From Novosphingobium capsulatum NBRC 12533 (GTDB lineage Bacteria; Pseudomonadota; Alphaproteobacteria; Sphingomonadales; Sphingomonadaceae), in the NCBI RefSeq assembly GCF_001598375.1, contig NZ_BCYV01000006.1:124001-188000 (forward strand): DNA of 64,000 nucleotides, given 5' to 3'. Under the pieces are notes generated by a model. It ran no database searches and had not been told where the DNA came from. It was given only the letters and a program-made list of their open reading frames with translations. The first letter of the stretch is position 1. Each line of letters opens with the position of its first letter. Shown here piece by piece: positions 17,546 to 25,337 of this stretch. The translations under genes and the position numbers were made by a program.

Positions 17546-18706
17546 ATGCAGGGGGCATGGCAAGACAGGATAAGGCAAGACGTAGACAATCATGTAAACC
17601 GGGGGGATCTGGCCAGCGCGGCGCAAGCGCTGGAAAACATCATTGCGCAGGCGCCACCCGGACAGGTGGCGTTGGACCAGGCGTGGCTGCGCCTGGCGGG
17701 GTTGCGCCGCGCCCTGCGCCAGCCGCAGCGCGCGCTGGATGCCGTGCACCAAGCCTTGGCCCTGGCGCCGTTGGATTTCATGGCGCTGGCCTTGCGCGCC
17801 AGCCTGCTGGAGCGCCTCGCGCCCGATGAGGCTGGCCGTGCCTGGCACGAGGCGCTGGCGCAGCGTCCGTCGGGCGAACTCCCTGCCCCGCTGGCCATGG
17901 CCGTGGCCGCCGGTGAACGCTGGCACGCCGAATGGAGTGCAAAGCGCGAGGCGCGGCTCGATGCCGCGATCGGCACGCTGTGCAACGGCGAAAACAGCGA
18001 TCGTGACTGGCGGATCACCCGCATGCGCAACAATGTCTTGCGGCGCACCCGGCCATTCCGCAGCTGCCCGACGCATTTTCACTATCCCGGCCTGGTCGAG
18101 CGCGAGTTCCATCCTCGCGCCCGCTTTCCCTGGCTGCCTGAGTTCGAACGCGCCACGCCCATCATCCGGGCCGAAATGGAAGCGCTGCTTGCCTCTGGCC
18201 GGGCAGAACTGCTGCCCTATCTGCAATATGAGGATCACGAAGCGCTGGCGCAGTGGCGCGATCTCAATCGCAATCCCGATTGGTCGGCCATTCACCTGCT
18301 GCGCCAGGGCAACCGCATCGATGTCAACGCCGCGGCCTGCCCGGCGACGATGGCCTTGCTGGAAACCGTGGCCCAGCCCCGCATTCCCGGCGCATCGCCC
18401 AACGCGATGTTCTCTCTCCTGGCGCCGGGCACGACCATTCCGCCCCATGTCGGCGTGAACAACACGCGGTTGCTGTGCCATCTGCCGCTGGTGGTTCCGC
18501 CTGGTTGCTGGTTCCGCGTGGGGGCGGAAACCCGTCCCTGGCGAGAGGGGGAGGGTTTCGTGTTCGATGATACGATCGAGCACGAGGCCGCCAATCCCAG
18601 CGACCGGCTACGGGTCGTGCTGATCTTCGACCTGTGGCATCCCGACCTCGACAGCGTCGAGCAGGAGGCGGTGGCGCGGATCATTGCCAGTGATGGCGCG
18701 GTGTAA
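17546..18706 (+). CDS. TPR-containing aspartyl/asparaginyl beta-hydroxylase family protein
   Basis: 386 residues: TPR-like helices (about 1-110), then an AspH-type Fe(II)/2-oxoglutarate oxygenase domain (about 200-375). Iron-binding histidines are readable as His301 (TTIPPHVGVNNTRLLCHLPL region) and His346 (DDTIEHEAANPSD), followed by Arg354 and Arg356 that can bind 2-oxoglutarate. AspH-type enzymes lack the Asp of the usual facial triad, as here. The probable reaction is hydroxylation of Asp/Asn in a protein or peptide, or of a related small molecule. It is probably co-transcribed with the TPR-sulfotransferase; both carry TPR front ends, hinting at a shared target. GGGGAAG precedes the ATG. 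Confidence 0.85.
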   Translation: MQGAWQDRIRQDVDNHVNRGDLASAAQALENIIAQAPPGQVALDQAWLRLAGLRRALRQPQRALDAVHQALALAPLDFMALALRASLLERLAPDEAGRAWHEALAQRPSGELPAPLAMAVAAGERWHAEWSAKREARLDAAIGTLCNGENSDRDWRITRMRNNVLRRTRPFRSCPTHFHYPGLVEREFHPRARFPWLPEFERATPIIRAEMEALLASGRAELLPYLQYEDHEALAQWRDLNRNPDWSAIHLLRQGNRIDVNAAACPATMALLETVAQPRIPGASPNAMFSLLAPGTTIPPHVGVNNTRLLCHLPLVVPPGCWFRVGAETRPWREGEGFVFDDTIEHEAANPSDRLRVVLIFDLWHPDLDSVEQEAVARIIASDGAV

Positions 18707-18760
18707 GTGCCGTTGGCAGGCTGGGCATCGCGCAAGGGGGCTTGCTGCGCTGCCCGGTTG

Positions 18761-18792
18761 GGGGCATTGTCACGCCACGCAATAAATGCCCC
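18761..18792. promoter_or_regulatory. 8-bp inverted repeat before the small exported protein gene
   Basis: GGGGCATT (18761-18768) and AATGCCCC (18785-18792) are perfect complements 16 bases apart, 21 bp upstream of the ATG at 18813. It could be an operator or a weak hairpin ending the upstream transcript; no T-run follows. Confidence 0.35.
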
Positions 18793-18812
18793 GTAACTGA
18801 GGGATTTGGCCC

Positions 18813-19130
18813 ATGTTCCTGTCTATTGCCCTTGCCGCGCCGCTGTTGCTGGCCAGCGCTGCGCAGTCCAGCACCACGTCTGCTCCGCAATCGGCCCCGG
18901 CCGCCCCCGTTCCGGCTGCCGCTGCTGCGCCGGCGGTCACGCCTGCTGCTGCGGCAAAGCCGGCCAAGGACGCCGATCCGATGATCTGCGAACGCTTTGC
19001 CGAGACCGGATCGCTGCTGCGGTCCAAGAAGGTCTGCATGCGCAAAAGCGATTGGGAAGAGCAGCGCCAGCAGAACCAGCGCCTGATCGAACGCTCGCAA
19101 ACGCAGATGCCGATGAATTCGGGCGGCTGA
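18813..19130 (+). CDS. Small exported protein with conserved C-terminal RFAETGSLLRSKKVC motif
   Basis: 105 residues. A signal peptide (about 1-17) is followed by an Ala/Pro-rich low-complexity stretch (18-50). The compact end contains ICERFAETGSLLRSKKVC and MRKSDWEEQRQ, with two cysteines that could form a disulfide. This type of short exported protein occurs in sphingomonads; its function is unknown. A good terminator follows, so it is the last gene before a convergent cell-wall hydrolase. Confidence 0.75.
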   Translation: MFLSIALAAPLLLASAAQSSTTSAPQSAPAAPVPAAAAAPAVTPAAAAKPAKDADPMICERFAETGSLLRSKKVCMRKSDWEEQRQQNQRLIERSQTQMPMNSGG

Positions 19131-19156
19131 CGGCGCAATTGCAGCGACGCACAAGA

Positions 19157-19186
19157 AAGGCCGGCGCAACCACGCCGGCCTTTTTT
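19157..19186. terminator. Bidirectional terminator between convergent genes
   Basis: AAGGCCGGCG (19157-19166) pairs with CGCCGGCCTT (19173-19182) around a six-base loop, with six T from 19181 on the plus strand and TTTCTT on the minus strand. It can serve both the small exported protein gene and the hydrolase ending at 19208. Confidence 0.9.
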
Positions 19187-19207
19187 GCGTTCCGGCAAAA
19201 CCGCGGC

Positions 19208-19798
19208 TTACCGATAGAACACATGCCCTTCGATGCGGCCCACCTTGGTGCGGCCCTTCATCGGGCTGCTGGCGGTGTGAAAGAACAGCGCGCCGGGAAC
19301 CGGATTGTCGCCTTCGCCGTTCAATACCTGCGTGGCGATGGCAACGGCTTCGCGCCACTGGTCGGTATCGCGCGGCGGGTTATAGGCGTCGACGTTGAAG
19401 AACTGGCCAGGCTGGCGCACCACGGCGCAAGGCTTGGTGGCAAAGCGCGGGTCCTGGGTCCGCGCGCGGATCACCTGGGCAACAGCGGCACGGCCGAGAC
19501 GGGGCTGGTTGCCAGCTTCGTGGATGATGACCTTGGCCATGCATTCCACCTGGGCCTGGTCCACGGTGGACGGCGCGTCGATGGCGGATTGCAGGCTTGC
19601 CGGCGCTGTGGCGGCGGCATCAGCGGGCGATTCGGCCTCGGCCGGCTGGGCGGTTTCAGGCGCCAGGGCGGGCAACGTAATCACGGGCTGGGAAAGAGGC
19701 TGGTTGGCCGCAACGGCGGGTGCGGACATTTGCAGGGCAGCCAGAACGGCCACTGCGGAAAAGACACAAGCTATTTTGCCGAAGGCACTTTTAGACAT
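19208..19798 (-). CDS. Exported SleB-type cell-wall hydrolase
   Basis: 196 residues with a signal peptide (to about residue 30, APAVAAN), an Ala/Pro-rich linker (30-80), and a Hydrolase_2/SleB domain (about 85-196). ECMAKVIIHEAGNQP carries the family glutamate; GRAAVAQVIRAR, ALFFHT and a C-terminal GHVFYR are typical. SleB-like enzymes in proteobacteria are thought to be lytic transglycosylases or muramidases acting on peptidoglycan in the periplasm. Convergent with the small exported protein gene. Confidence 0.87.
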   Translation of the reverse strand: MSKSAFGKIACVFSAVAVLAALQMSAPAVAANQPLSQPVITLPALAPETAQPAEAESPADAAATAPASLQSAIDAPSTVDQAQVECMAKVIIHEAGNQPRLGRAAVAQVIRARTQDPRFATKPCAVVRQPGQFFNVDAYNPPRDTDQWREAVAIATQVLNGEGDNPVPGALFFHTASSPMKGRTKVGRIEGHVFYR

Positions 19799-20116
19799 TC
19801 CAAGGCATCACACGGGCGCAAGGTCGCCAAGTCACACGCACAATAAAAACCCAAATCGAAAAGCGCGTGCGGGCTTCCCCACGTCTCGCCACCAGCCAAG
19901 GCCCCGGACCCGAAATGGCCCCTCCCCCCGGCTGGTCGGCTGAACGAAGGCGCCCCCGTTGGCCGCTGCGGCGCTCTGTGTCAATCATGTTGCGTTCATG
20001 TGCCGGGTGCTTGCGCCAAGGCGCAAGGCCACCCGCAACGATTCAACTGGTGCCGGGGCGGGCGCAGGAAAACGCGTGGCGGGCCAGTGGGAGCTACGCC
20101 GATGCGAGGTTTCCCT
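19799..20116. other. 318-bp gap between divergent cell-wall genes
   Basis: Should contain promoters for both flanking genes (SleB-like on the minus strand, TIGR02594 on the plus strand). A somewhat AT-rich stretch at 19835-19865 is the likeliest place for the minus-strand promoter. Frames crossing the gap show no recognisable protein; I see nothing else in it. Confidence 0.4.
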
Positions 20117-20656
20117 ATGCCCGTCCTGCCCCCTGCCTATCGCTGGCTTTCCACCCTGCAACCCCTGCCCCGCATGCTGCGCGAAGGCCTGGCACTGATC
20201 GACACGGCCGAGCAGGCGGGCCCGGCCAGCAATCCTGTCATCCTGGCGTGGGCTGCCGAACTCGGCGGTGACGTGGCCCGCGCCTATCGTGCCGACAGCA
20301 CGGCCTGGTGCGGCCTGTTCATGGCCCTGGTGGCGCAGCGCGCGGGCAAGCCATTGCCGGCCAATCCGCTATGGGCGCTCAACTGGGCGCGGTTTGGCAG
20401 CGCGGCGGCGCAGCCGATGCTGGGTGACGTGCTGGTGTTCCAGCGGTCAGGCGGTGGCCATGTCGGCCTGTGCGTGGCGCAGGACGAGGCCGCCTATCAC
20501 GTTCTGGGCGGCAACCAGGGCGATCGGGTCAGCATTGCCCGCATCGCGCGTCATCGTCTCTATGCCGCGCGCCGGCCAGATTATCGCATCATGCCCACCA
20601 CGGTGCGTACCTATGGCGTGGCCGAATGTGGCACGCTTTCCACTAACGAAGCCTGA
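20117..20656 (+). CDS. TIGR02594/NlpC-P60-like peptidase-fold protein
   Basis: 179 residues. DSTAWCGLFMALVAQRAG provides the candidate nucleophile cysteine and GGGHVGLCV the histidine of an NlpC/P60-CHAP-type fold, followed by YHVLGGNQGDRVSI, which matches the TIGR02594 family. Such proteins are often cell-wall amidopeptidases or phage-derived lysins, but there is no signal peptide here. Start chosen at the ATG 20117 with GAGG seven bases upstream; longer frames to 20000 lack support. Fifty-five bp before hemB. Confidence 0.78.
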   Translation: MPVLPPAYRWLSTLQPLPRMLREGLALIDTAEQAGPASNPVILAWAAELGGDVARAYRADSTAWCGLFMALVAQRAGKPLPANPLWALNWARFGSAAAQPMLGDVLVFQRSGGGHVGLCVAQDEAAYHVLGGNQGDRVSIARIARHRLYAARRPDYRIMPTTVRTYGVAECGTLSTNEA

Positions 20657-20711
20657 GGGCAGGACAAACTGCCCCGTTGCCCGGGCTGGCCCTTGGGCCT
20701 AGCAAAGGCAC

Positions 20712-21707
20712 ATGATCGCCAGCTATCCCCAAGCCCGCCTGCGCCGCACCCGTACCACCGCCTGGAGCCGCGCCCTGCACCGCGAGGTGCTGATCACCCC
20801 GGCCGATCTGATCTGGCCGCTGTTCGTGACTGAAGGCACCGGCGTCGAACAGCCGATCGCCTCGCTGCCGGGCGTGTCGCGCTGGTCGGTCGACGGCATG
20901 GTGGCGCGGGCGCGCGAAGCGGTGGACCTGGGCATTCCCTGCCTGGCCTTGTTTCCCAATACCCAGGCCGAGCGGCGCAGCGACGACGGGCGCGAGGCGC
21001 TCAACCCCGACAACCTGATGTGCCGCGCGATCCGCGCGATCCGCGACGCCTGTGGCGACGCCATCGGCATTCTCACCGACGTGGCACTCGATCCCTATAC
21101 CACCCATGGCCAGGATGGCCTGGTCAACCATGCCGGCTATGTCGAGAATGACGCCACGGTCGAAGTGCTGGTGGGGCAGAGCCTCAACCAGGCGGCGGCC
21201 GGGGCCGATATCATCGCTCCGTCCGACATGATGGACGGCCGCATCGGCGCGATCCGCGATGCACTGGAAGGCGCCGGCCACGCCAATGTCCAGATCATGT
21301 CCTATGCCGCCAAGTATGCCTCGGCCTTTTACGGTCCGTTCCGCGATGCCGTGGGCTCGAGCGGGCTGCTCAAGGGGGACAAGAAAACCTACCAGATGGA
21401 CCCGGGCAACGCCGAGGAAGCCCTGCGCGAGGTGGAGCTGGACCTGGCAGAAGGCGCGGACAGCGTGATGGTCAAGCCCGGGCTGCCCTATCTCGACATT
21501 GCCGTGCGCGTGAAAGAGGCGTTCGGCGTGCCGGTCTTTGCCTATCAGGTCAGCGGCGAATACGCGATGATCGAGGCAGCCGTGGCCGCCGGCGCGGGGG
21601 AACGCGATGCGCTGGTGCTCGAAACCCTGCTGGCGTTCAAGCGGGCGGGCTGTTCCGGCGTGCTGACCTATTATGCCGCGCATGCCGCGCGGCTGCTCAA
21701 CCGGTGA
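20712..21707 (+). CDS. hemB: Delta-aminolevulinic acid dehydratase (porphobilinogen synthase)
   Basis: 331 residues; condenses two 5-aminolevulinates to porphobilinogen in heme synthesis. Schiff-base lysines are Lys201 (MSYAAKYASAFYGPFR) and Lys255 (VMVKPGLPYLD). The metal segment DVALDPYTTHGQDG has aspartates instead of the zinc cysteines, typical of magnesium-dependent alphaproteobacterial enzymes. Full length. The stop overlaps the GTG start of the carbonic anhydrase-like gene (GTGA at 21704-21707), indicating an operon. Confidence 0.97.
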   Translation: MIASYPQARLRRTRTTAWSRALHREVLITPADLIWPLFVTEGTGVEQPIASLPGVSRWSVDGMVARAREAVDLGIPCLALFPNTQAERRSDDGREALNPDNLMCRAIRAIRDACGDAIGILTDVALDPYTTHGQDGLVNHAGYVENDATVEVLVGQSLNQAAAGADIIAPSDMMDGRIGAIRDALEGAGHANVQIMSYAAKYASAFYGPFRDAVGSSGLLKGDKKTYQMDPGNAEEALREVELDLAEGADSVMVKPGLPYLDIAVRVKEAFGVPVFAYQVSGEYAMIEAAVAAGAGERDALVLETLLAFKRAGCSGVLTYYAAHAARLLNR

Positions 21708-22294
21708 GCAGCATGACCAGCCGCGCCGATGTCACCATCCTGCCGCTGCATGGCAAGACGCCGCAGATCCACCCCAGCGCATTCATTGCGCCGGGATGCC
21801 GCATCGTGGGTGACGTCACCATCGCGGAAGGGGTATCGATCTGGTACAACTGCGTGATCCGGGCTGACGTCAACCGCGTGGTGATCGGCGCGCGCAGCAA
21901 TGTGCAGGACGGCACGGTGATCCATTGCGACAGCCCCAAGCCGGGGCGTCCGGAAGGCTTTCCCACACTGATTGGCGAGGACGTGCTGATTGGCCACATG
22001 GCGATGGTCCACGGCTGCACGCTGCACGATCGCGCGTTCGTGGGCCTGGGCACCATCGTGATGGATGGCGCGGTGATCGAAAGCGATGCCATGCTGGCGG
22101 CGGGCGCCATGCTGACGCCGGGCAAGCGCATCCCCGCGCGCCAGCTGTGGAGCGGGCGGCCTGCTGCCTTCATGCGCGAGCTGACCGACGAAGCGCTGGC
22201 CGACATGCAGCACGGCGTCGCGCACTATGTCGAAAACGGCCAGGCCCATGCCGCCGCCGTGGCAGAGGCGCTCAATGGCACGGCCCAAGCCTGA
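21704..22294 (+). CDS. Gamma-class carbonic anhydrase-like protein
   Basis: 196 residues forming a left-handed beta-helix with hexapeptide repeats. The histidine pattern of gamma-carbonic anhydrases is present in TVIHCD and LIGHMAMVHGCTL, so zinc binding is plausible; carbonic anhydrase activity in this bacterial subfamily is often unproven. GTG at 21704 overlaps the hemB stop; an ATG at 21713 is equally plausible and shortens it by three residues. Overlaps the next gene by 20 bp. Confidence 0.9.
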   Translation: MSSMTSRADVTILPLHGKTPQIHPSAFIAPGCRIVGDVTIAEGVSIWYNCVIRADVNRVVIGARSNVQDGTVIHCDSPKPGRPEGFPTLIGEDVLIGHMAMVHGCTLHDRAFVGLGTIVMDGAVIESDAMLAAGAMLTPGKRIPARQLWSGRPAAFMRELTDEALADMQHGVAHYVENGQAHAAAVAEALNGTAQA

Positions 22295-22562
22295 TCTGCC
22301 GCCCGCCGCAGCCCTGCGCGCGCTGACCGATGGCGAACACCGCCTGGCGGTGCGCGTCACCCCCGGTGCGCGGGCCGAAGGCGTGGCGATCGAAGACGGC
22401 CGCGTGCTGGTGAAAGTGCGGGCAAAGCCCGAGGATGGCAAGGCGACCGCTGCCGTGATCGGCTTGGTGGCCCAGGCGCTGGGCGTGGCGGCGAGCCACG
22501 TCGATCTGTTGCGCGGCGCAACTTCGCGCGAAAAGCTGCTCAGGATTCCGCCGGAAGCCTGA
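22275..22562 (+). CDS. DUF167 (YggU) family protein
   Basis: 95 residues. RLAVRVTPGARAEGV, VKVRAKPEDGKATAAVIGLVAQALGV and LLRGATSREKLLRI are the YggU/DUF167 signatures. Function unknown. Start at ATG 22275 within the end of the carbonic anhydrase-like gene. Its 3' end overlaps the convergent DUF1275 gene by 23 bp (22540-22562). Confidence 0.88.
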   Translation: MARPKPDLPPAAALRALTDGEHRLAVRVTPGARAEGVAIEDGRVLVKVRAKPEDGKATAAVIGLVAQALGVAASHVDLLRGATSREKLLRIPPEA

Positions 22563-23181
22563 ATGCCACGCCGGCCATGATCGCGGCCCAGCTGGCGCTG
22601 ATCCACAGGCAGCCCAGCGGCAGGCGGTCCTGCAAAAAGGCCCCGACCACGGCCCCGGCGAGCAGCCCTGACCAGAGCAGCGCCCACGGCCGCCATTCGC
22701 CGCCCCCGCTCACGCCGGCAAGCTGGCGCGCCAGGCCCTGGCCCAGCTTGACCAGGGCGCCTGTCATGTACGTCAATCCTACGGCCACTTCGCCATCGCG
22801 CAGGAACGTGTTGTTGAGCGCGCCCATCGCCAGCACTAGCCCGGCCAGCATGGCGCCGTGCTGGCCCAGCACCCGCGCCAGCGCCGCTTCGAGCAAACAC
22901 AGCGTGACCAGGCCCAGCACCGCCGGCTTGCGCCTGGCCCCGGCCTTGAGCGCCACCAGTGCGCCCAGGGTTACCCCCACCACGAACCCGGTGATCAGCA
23001 GCGCCGGCACCAGCGCGCGGGGCACATCGGTGCCCAGCGCCACGCCCAGCCGGGTAGTGTTGCCCGACATGAACGAGACGAAATAACCATCGGCCGAGAG
23101 AAAGCCCACGGCATCGACAAAGCCGGCCATCGCTGCCAGGGCCACGGCAAAACGGCGGCGTGCATGATCCATCCGATCCAT
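22540..23181 (-). CDS. DUF1275 (YoaK-like) membrane protein
   Basis: 213 residues with about six hydrophobic segments. AGFVDAVGFLS and FVSFMSGNTTRLG are the hallmark motifs of DUF1275 proteins, integral membrane proteins of unknown function. Start at 23181 (MDRMDHARRRF), 14 bp after the stop of the upstream dehydrogenase gene; 23172 is an alternative. Overlaps the DUF167 gene at the 3' end. Confidence 0.88.
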   Translation of the reverse strand: MDRMDHARRRFAVALAAMAGFVDAVGFLSADGYFVSFMSGNTTRLGVALGTDVPRALVPALLITGFVVGVTLGALVALKAGARRKPAVLGLVTLCLLEAALARVLGQHGAMLAGLVLAMGALNNTFLRDGEVAVGLTYMTGALVKLGQGLARQLAGVSGGGEWRPWALLWSGLLAGAVVGAFLQDRLPLGCLWISASWAAIMAGVAFRLPAES

Positions 23182-23194
23182 GGGGCGCAGCCTA

Positions 23195-24160
23195 TTAGTA
23201 TCCAGCCGCGCGGTCCACCAGGCCGGCCAGCGGCTGCCCGGCGCGCCAGCGCGCGATGTTGGCGGCAATCGCGCGCGCGGCCGAATGGGGATCAGTGGGT
23301 GCGGCCACGTGGGGCGTGATGGTCACGCCGGGATGCTGCCACAGCGGATCGTGCTGCGGCAGCGGCTCGTGCGGGAACACGTCGAGCACGGCATGGCCCA
23401 CCTGCCCGCTGTCGAGCGCGGCGATAAGATCGGCCGTTACCACGTGGGCGCCGCGGCCGGCGTTGATCAGCCCGGCCCCGCGCGGCAGGCGGGCGAGTGC
23501 CTTGCGATCGAGCAGGCCGTGGGTCTGCGTTGTCAACGGCAGCAGGTTGACCAGGATATCGGCCTGCGCCAACGCCACGGCCAGGCCAGCATCTCCTGCC
23601 AGCATGGGGATCGTGCCATCGGCAGCGCCGCGCCCACTGCGGCTCCATCCCGTCACGGGAAAGCCGGTGCGCGCCAGCAGGGCCGCGCTGGCCTGGCCCA
23701 TTTCCCCCATGCCCAGGATGGTCACGCGGCGTTCTGCCAGGCGCGGCTGGGGCAGCGGTTGCCAGCACGCGGCGGCCTGTTGCGCGCGATAGGCGGGCAC
23801 CTGGCGATGCAGCATCAGTACGTGGCCGAGCACCGCCTCGGCCATGTCGGCCGCCAGCTGTGGATCGATCAGCCGGGCGAGCGTGACCGGTGGCAGCGTC
23901 GGATCGGCCAGCAGGCCATCGACACCGGCCCAGGCGCTTTGCACCAGGCGCAGCGCCGGCAGACGCGCCAGCAGCCCAGGTGGCGGATTGGCGACCACGG
24001 CCACGCTGATATCGGCCAGTAGCGCTGATGGCGGCTGGGTGTCATCAGCGCCGGTCCAGGCCACGATAGTGTCCTCGGGCAGCGCGGCGGCAAGCGCCCG
24101 CGTCCAGGTGGCCATGGCCGAGGCTGGCAGATCGGCCCGGAACAGGATCGGCACGGGCAA
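23195..24160 (-). CDS. D-2-hydroxyacid dehydrogenase, GhrA-like (glyoxylate/hydroxypyruvate reductase)
   Basis: 321 residues, cytoplasmic. NAD(P)-binding GMGEMG (in VTILGMGEMGQAS) is followed by the catalytic triad: Arg in INAGRGAHV, Glu in DVFPHEPLP and His in ITPHVAAPT. Sequence around the active site resembles GhrA enzymes that reduce glyoxylate and hydroxypyruvate; the precise substrate is uncertain. Probably co-transcribed with DUF1275 downstream. A parS-like site lies just upstream (24175-24190). Confidence 0.85.
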   Translation of the reverse strand: MPVPILFRADLPASAMATWTRALAAALPEDTIVAWTGADDTQPPSALLADISVAVVANPPPGLLARLPALRLVQSAWAGVDGLLADPTLPPVTLARLIDPQLAADMAEAVLGHVLMLHRQVPAYRAQQAAACWQPLPQPRLAERRVTILGMGEMGQASAALLARTGFPVTGWSRSGRGAADGTIPMLAGDAGLAVALAQADILVNLLPLTTQTHGLLDRKALARLPRGAGLINAGRGAHVVTADLIAALDSGQVGHAVLDVFPHEPLPQHDPLWQHPGVTITPHVAAPTDPHSAARAIAANIARWRAGQPLAGLVDRAAGY

Positions 24161-24174
24161 GCAGTCTCCCCAGG

Positions 24175-24190
24175 CGTTTCACGTGGAACA
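24175..24190. other. parS: parS-like ParB binding site
   Basis: CGTTTCACGTGGAACA matches the bacterial parS consensus TGTTTCACGTGAAACA at 14 of 16 bases, keeping the central CACGTG and both GTT/AAC arms. It lies in the 33-bp space between the DUF3667 stop (24194) and the GhrA start (24160). In alphaproteobacteria parS sites cluster near the replication origin and nucleate ParB for chromosome segregation, so this may place the window in the origin half of the chromosome. No parA/parB is in the window. Confidence 0.75.
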
Positions 24191-24193
24191 GCG

Positions 24194-25186
24194 TTACTCT
24201 GCGCTGGTCTGCGCCAGAATAACCCCGGCAAATAGTAGCAGGGCGATCATGGCAAAGACCAGCAGCGCTGCGGTGCGCCATAGCGCCCCTGCCCGACCGC
24301 AGCCATAGGTGCCGCGCACCTGGCGATAGATATGCAGCGGCGGCACGATCAGCGTGGCCAGCGCCACACCAGGCAGGCCGATGCGGTTGGCGATCATCAG
24401 CACCACGGAAAACAGCGTCATGAACGCCAGCGAAAACGTGACGAACACGGTGTGGTCGTAAAGCTGAAAGCGCCGGCTGAACGGGAATAGCAGCCACAGC
24501 ATCGGCACCGATATCGGGATTAGCGCCCAGCTGTATTTATAGGCGTAGGATTGCAGCTTGTAGAGCGCCAGGCCCGGATTGGTGCGAAAGGCCTCGAGCA
24601 CATGGGCCAGCACGGGAATGTCGCTGCTCACGCGCGGGGTACCGCTGCCCGGTGCCGAGGGCGCCATGTTTTCCAGGATGTCGAGCGAGGTTTTCTGCGT
24701 GTCGATCTGATCGTCGATCGCCTCGGTGCTCTGGTGCTGCGCCTGCAACTGCGCGCGCTGCGCCTCCAGCTTGGCCAGCTTGCTTTGCGCCTCGGCCTTG
24801 CCCTGGGCCAGGCTCTTGCCATTGTCGGCCGCGCTGGGGTTCCAGTGCCATTCGCCGCTGATCTGGTGGAACACGGCAAACATCAGGAACACGCTGAACA
24901 GGAACAGCGCCAGGGGCGAGACGAAGCGCACTCGCTGCCCATCGATATAGCGCCGGGTCAGTTCGCCCGGGCGCCAGGCGAGCATGGGCAGGGTGTGCCA
25001 GATGCGCCCTTCGAAGTGGAAAACCCCGTGGAGAAGGTCGTGGAAAAACGCCCCCAACGTGCGGTGGACATGCGCCGCTTGGCCGCAGGCATGGCAGTGG
25101 CTGCCGAGCAGCGGCGTGGCGCAGTTGAGGCAGGCAGTTTCATGCGTGTGGCCATCCTGGCCAACCGCAAGGGCCGGTTCCGACAT
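24194..25186 (-). CDS. DUF3667 membrane protein with N-terminal zinc ribbon
   Basis: 330 residues. The N-terminus has CLNC and CHAC pairs (ETACLNCATPLLGSHCHACGQ), a zinc-ribbon motif diagnostic of DUF3667, then LHGVFHFEGRIWHTLPMLAWRPGELTRRYI-type sequence. There is a membrane segment near residue 90, a strongly heptad-like coiled coil (about 125-170, rich in Lys/Glu/Ala/Gln), and four hydrophobic segments near the C-terminus. Function unknown. Divergent from the M23 peptidase; 3' end adjoins the parS-like site. Confidence 0.85.
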   Translation of the reverse strand: MSEPALAVGQDGHTHETACLNCATPLLGSHCHACGQAAHVHRTLGAFFHDLLHGVFHFEGRIWHTLPMLAWRPGELTRRYIDGQRVRFVSPLALFLFSVFLMFAVFHQISGEWHWNPSAADNGKSLAQGKAEAQSKLAKLEAQRAQLQAQHQSTEAIDDQIDTQKTSLDILENMAPSAPGSGTPRVSSDIPVLAHVLEAFRTNPGLALYKLQSYAYKYSWALIPISVPMLWLLFPFSRRFQLYDHTVFVTFSLAFMTLFSVVLMIANRIGLPGVALATLIVPPLHIYRQVRGTYGCGRAGALWRTAALLVFAMIALLLFAGVILAQTSAE

Positions 25187-25337
25187 TGCTCGATTTCCCC
25201 CTTCGTTGCCGCAGATTGCGGCGTTCCGCGCCTATCCGCAAGCCTGCATGGGTACTTTACGGGGTGTTAACCCTGGTGAGGCAGGGAGAAGGCAGGGGTT
25301 TTGCCCGGATGGGCCTGGACAAGGGAATCACACGGGC

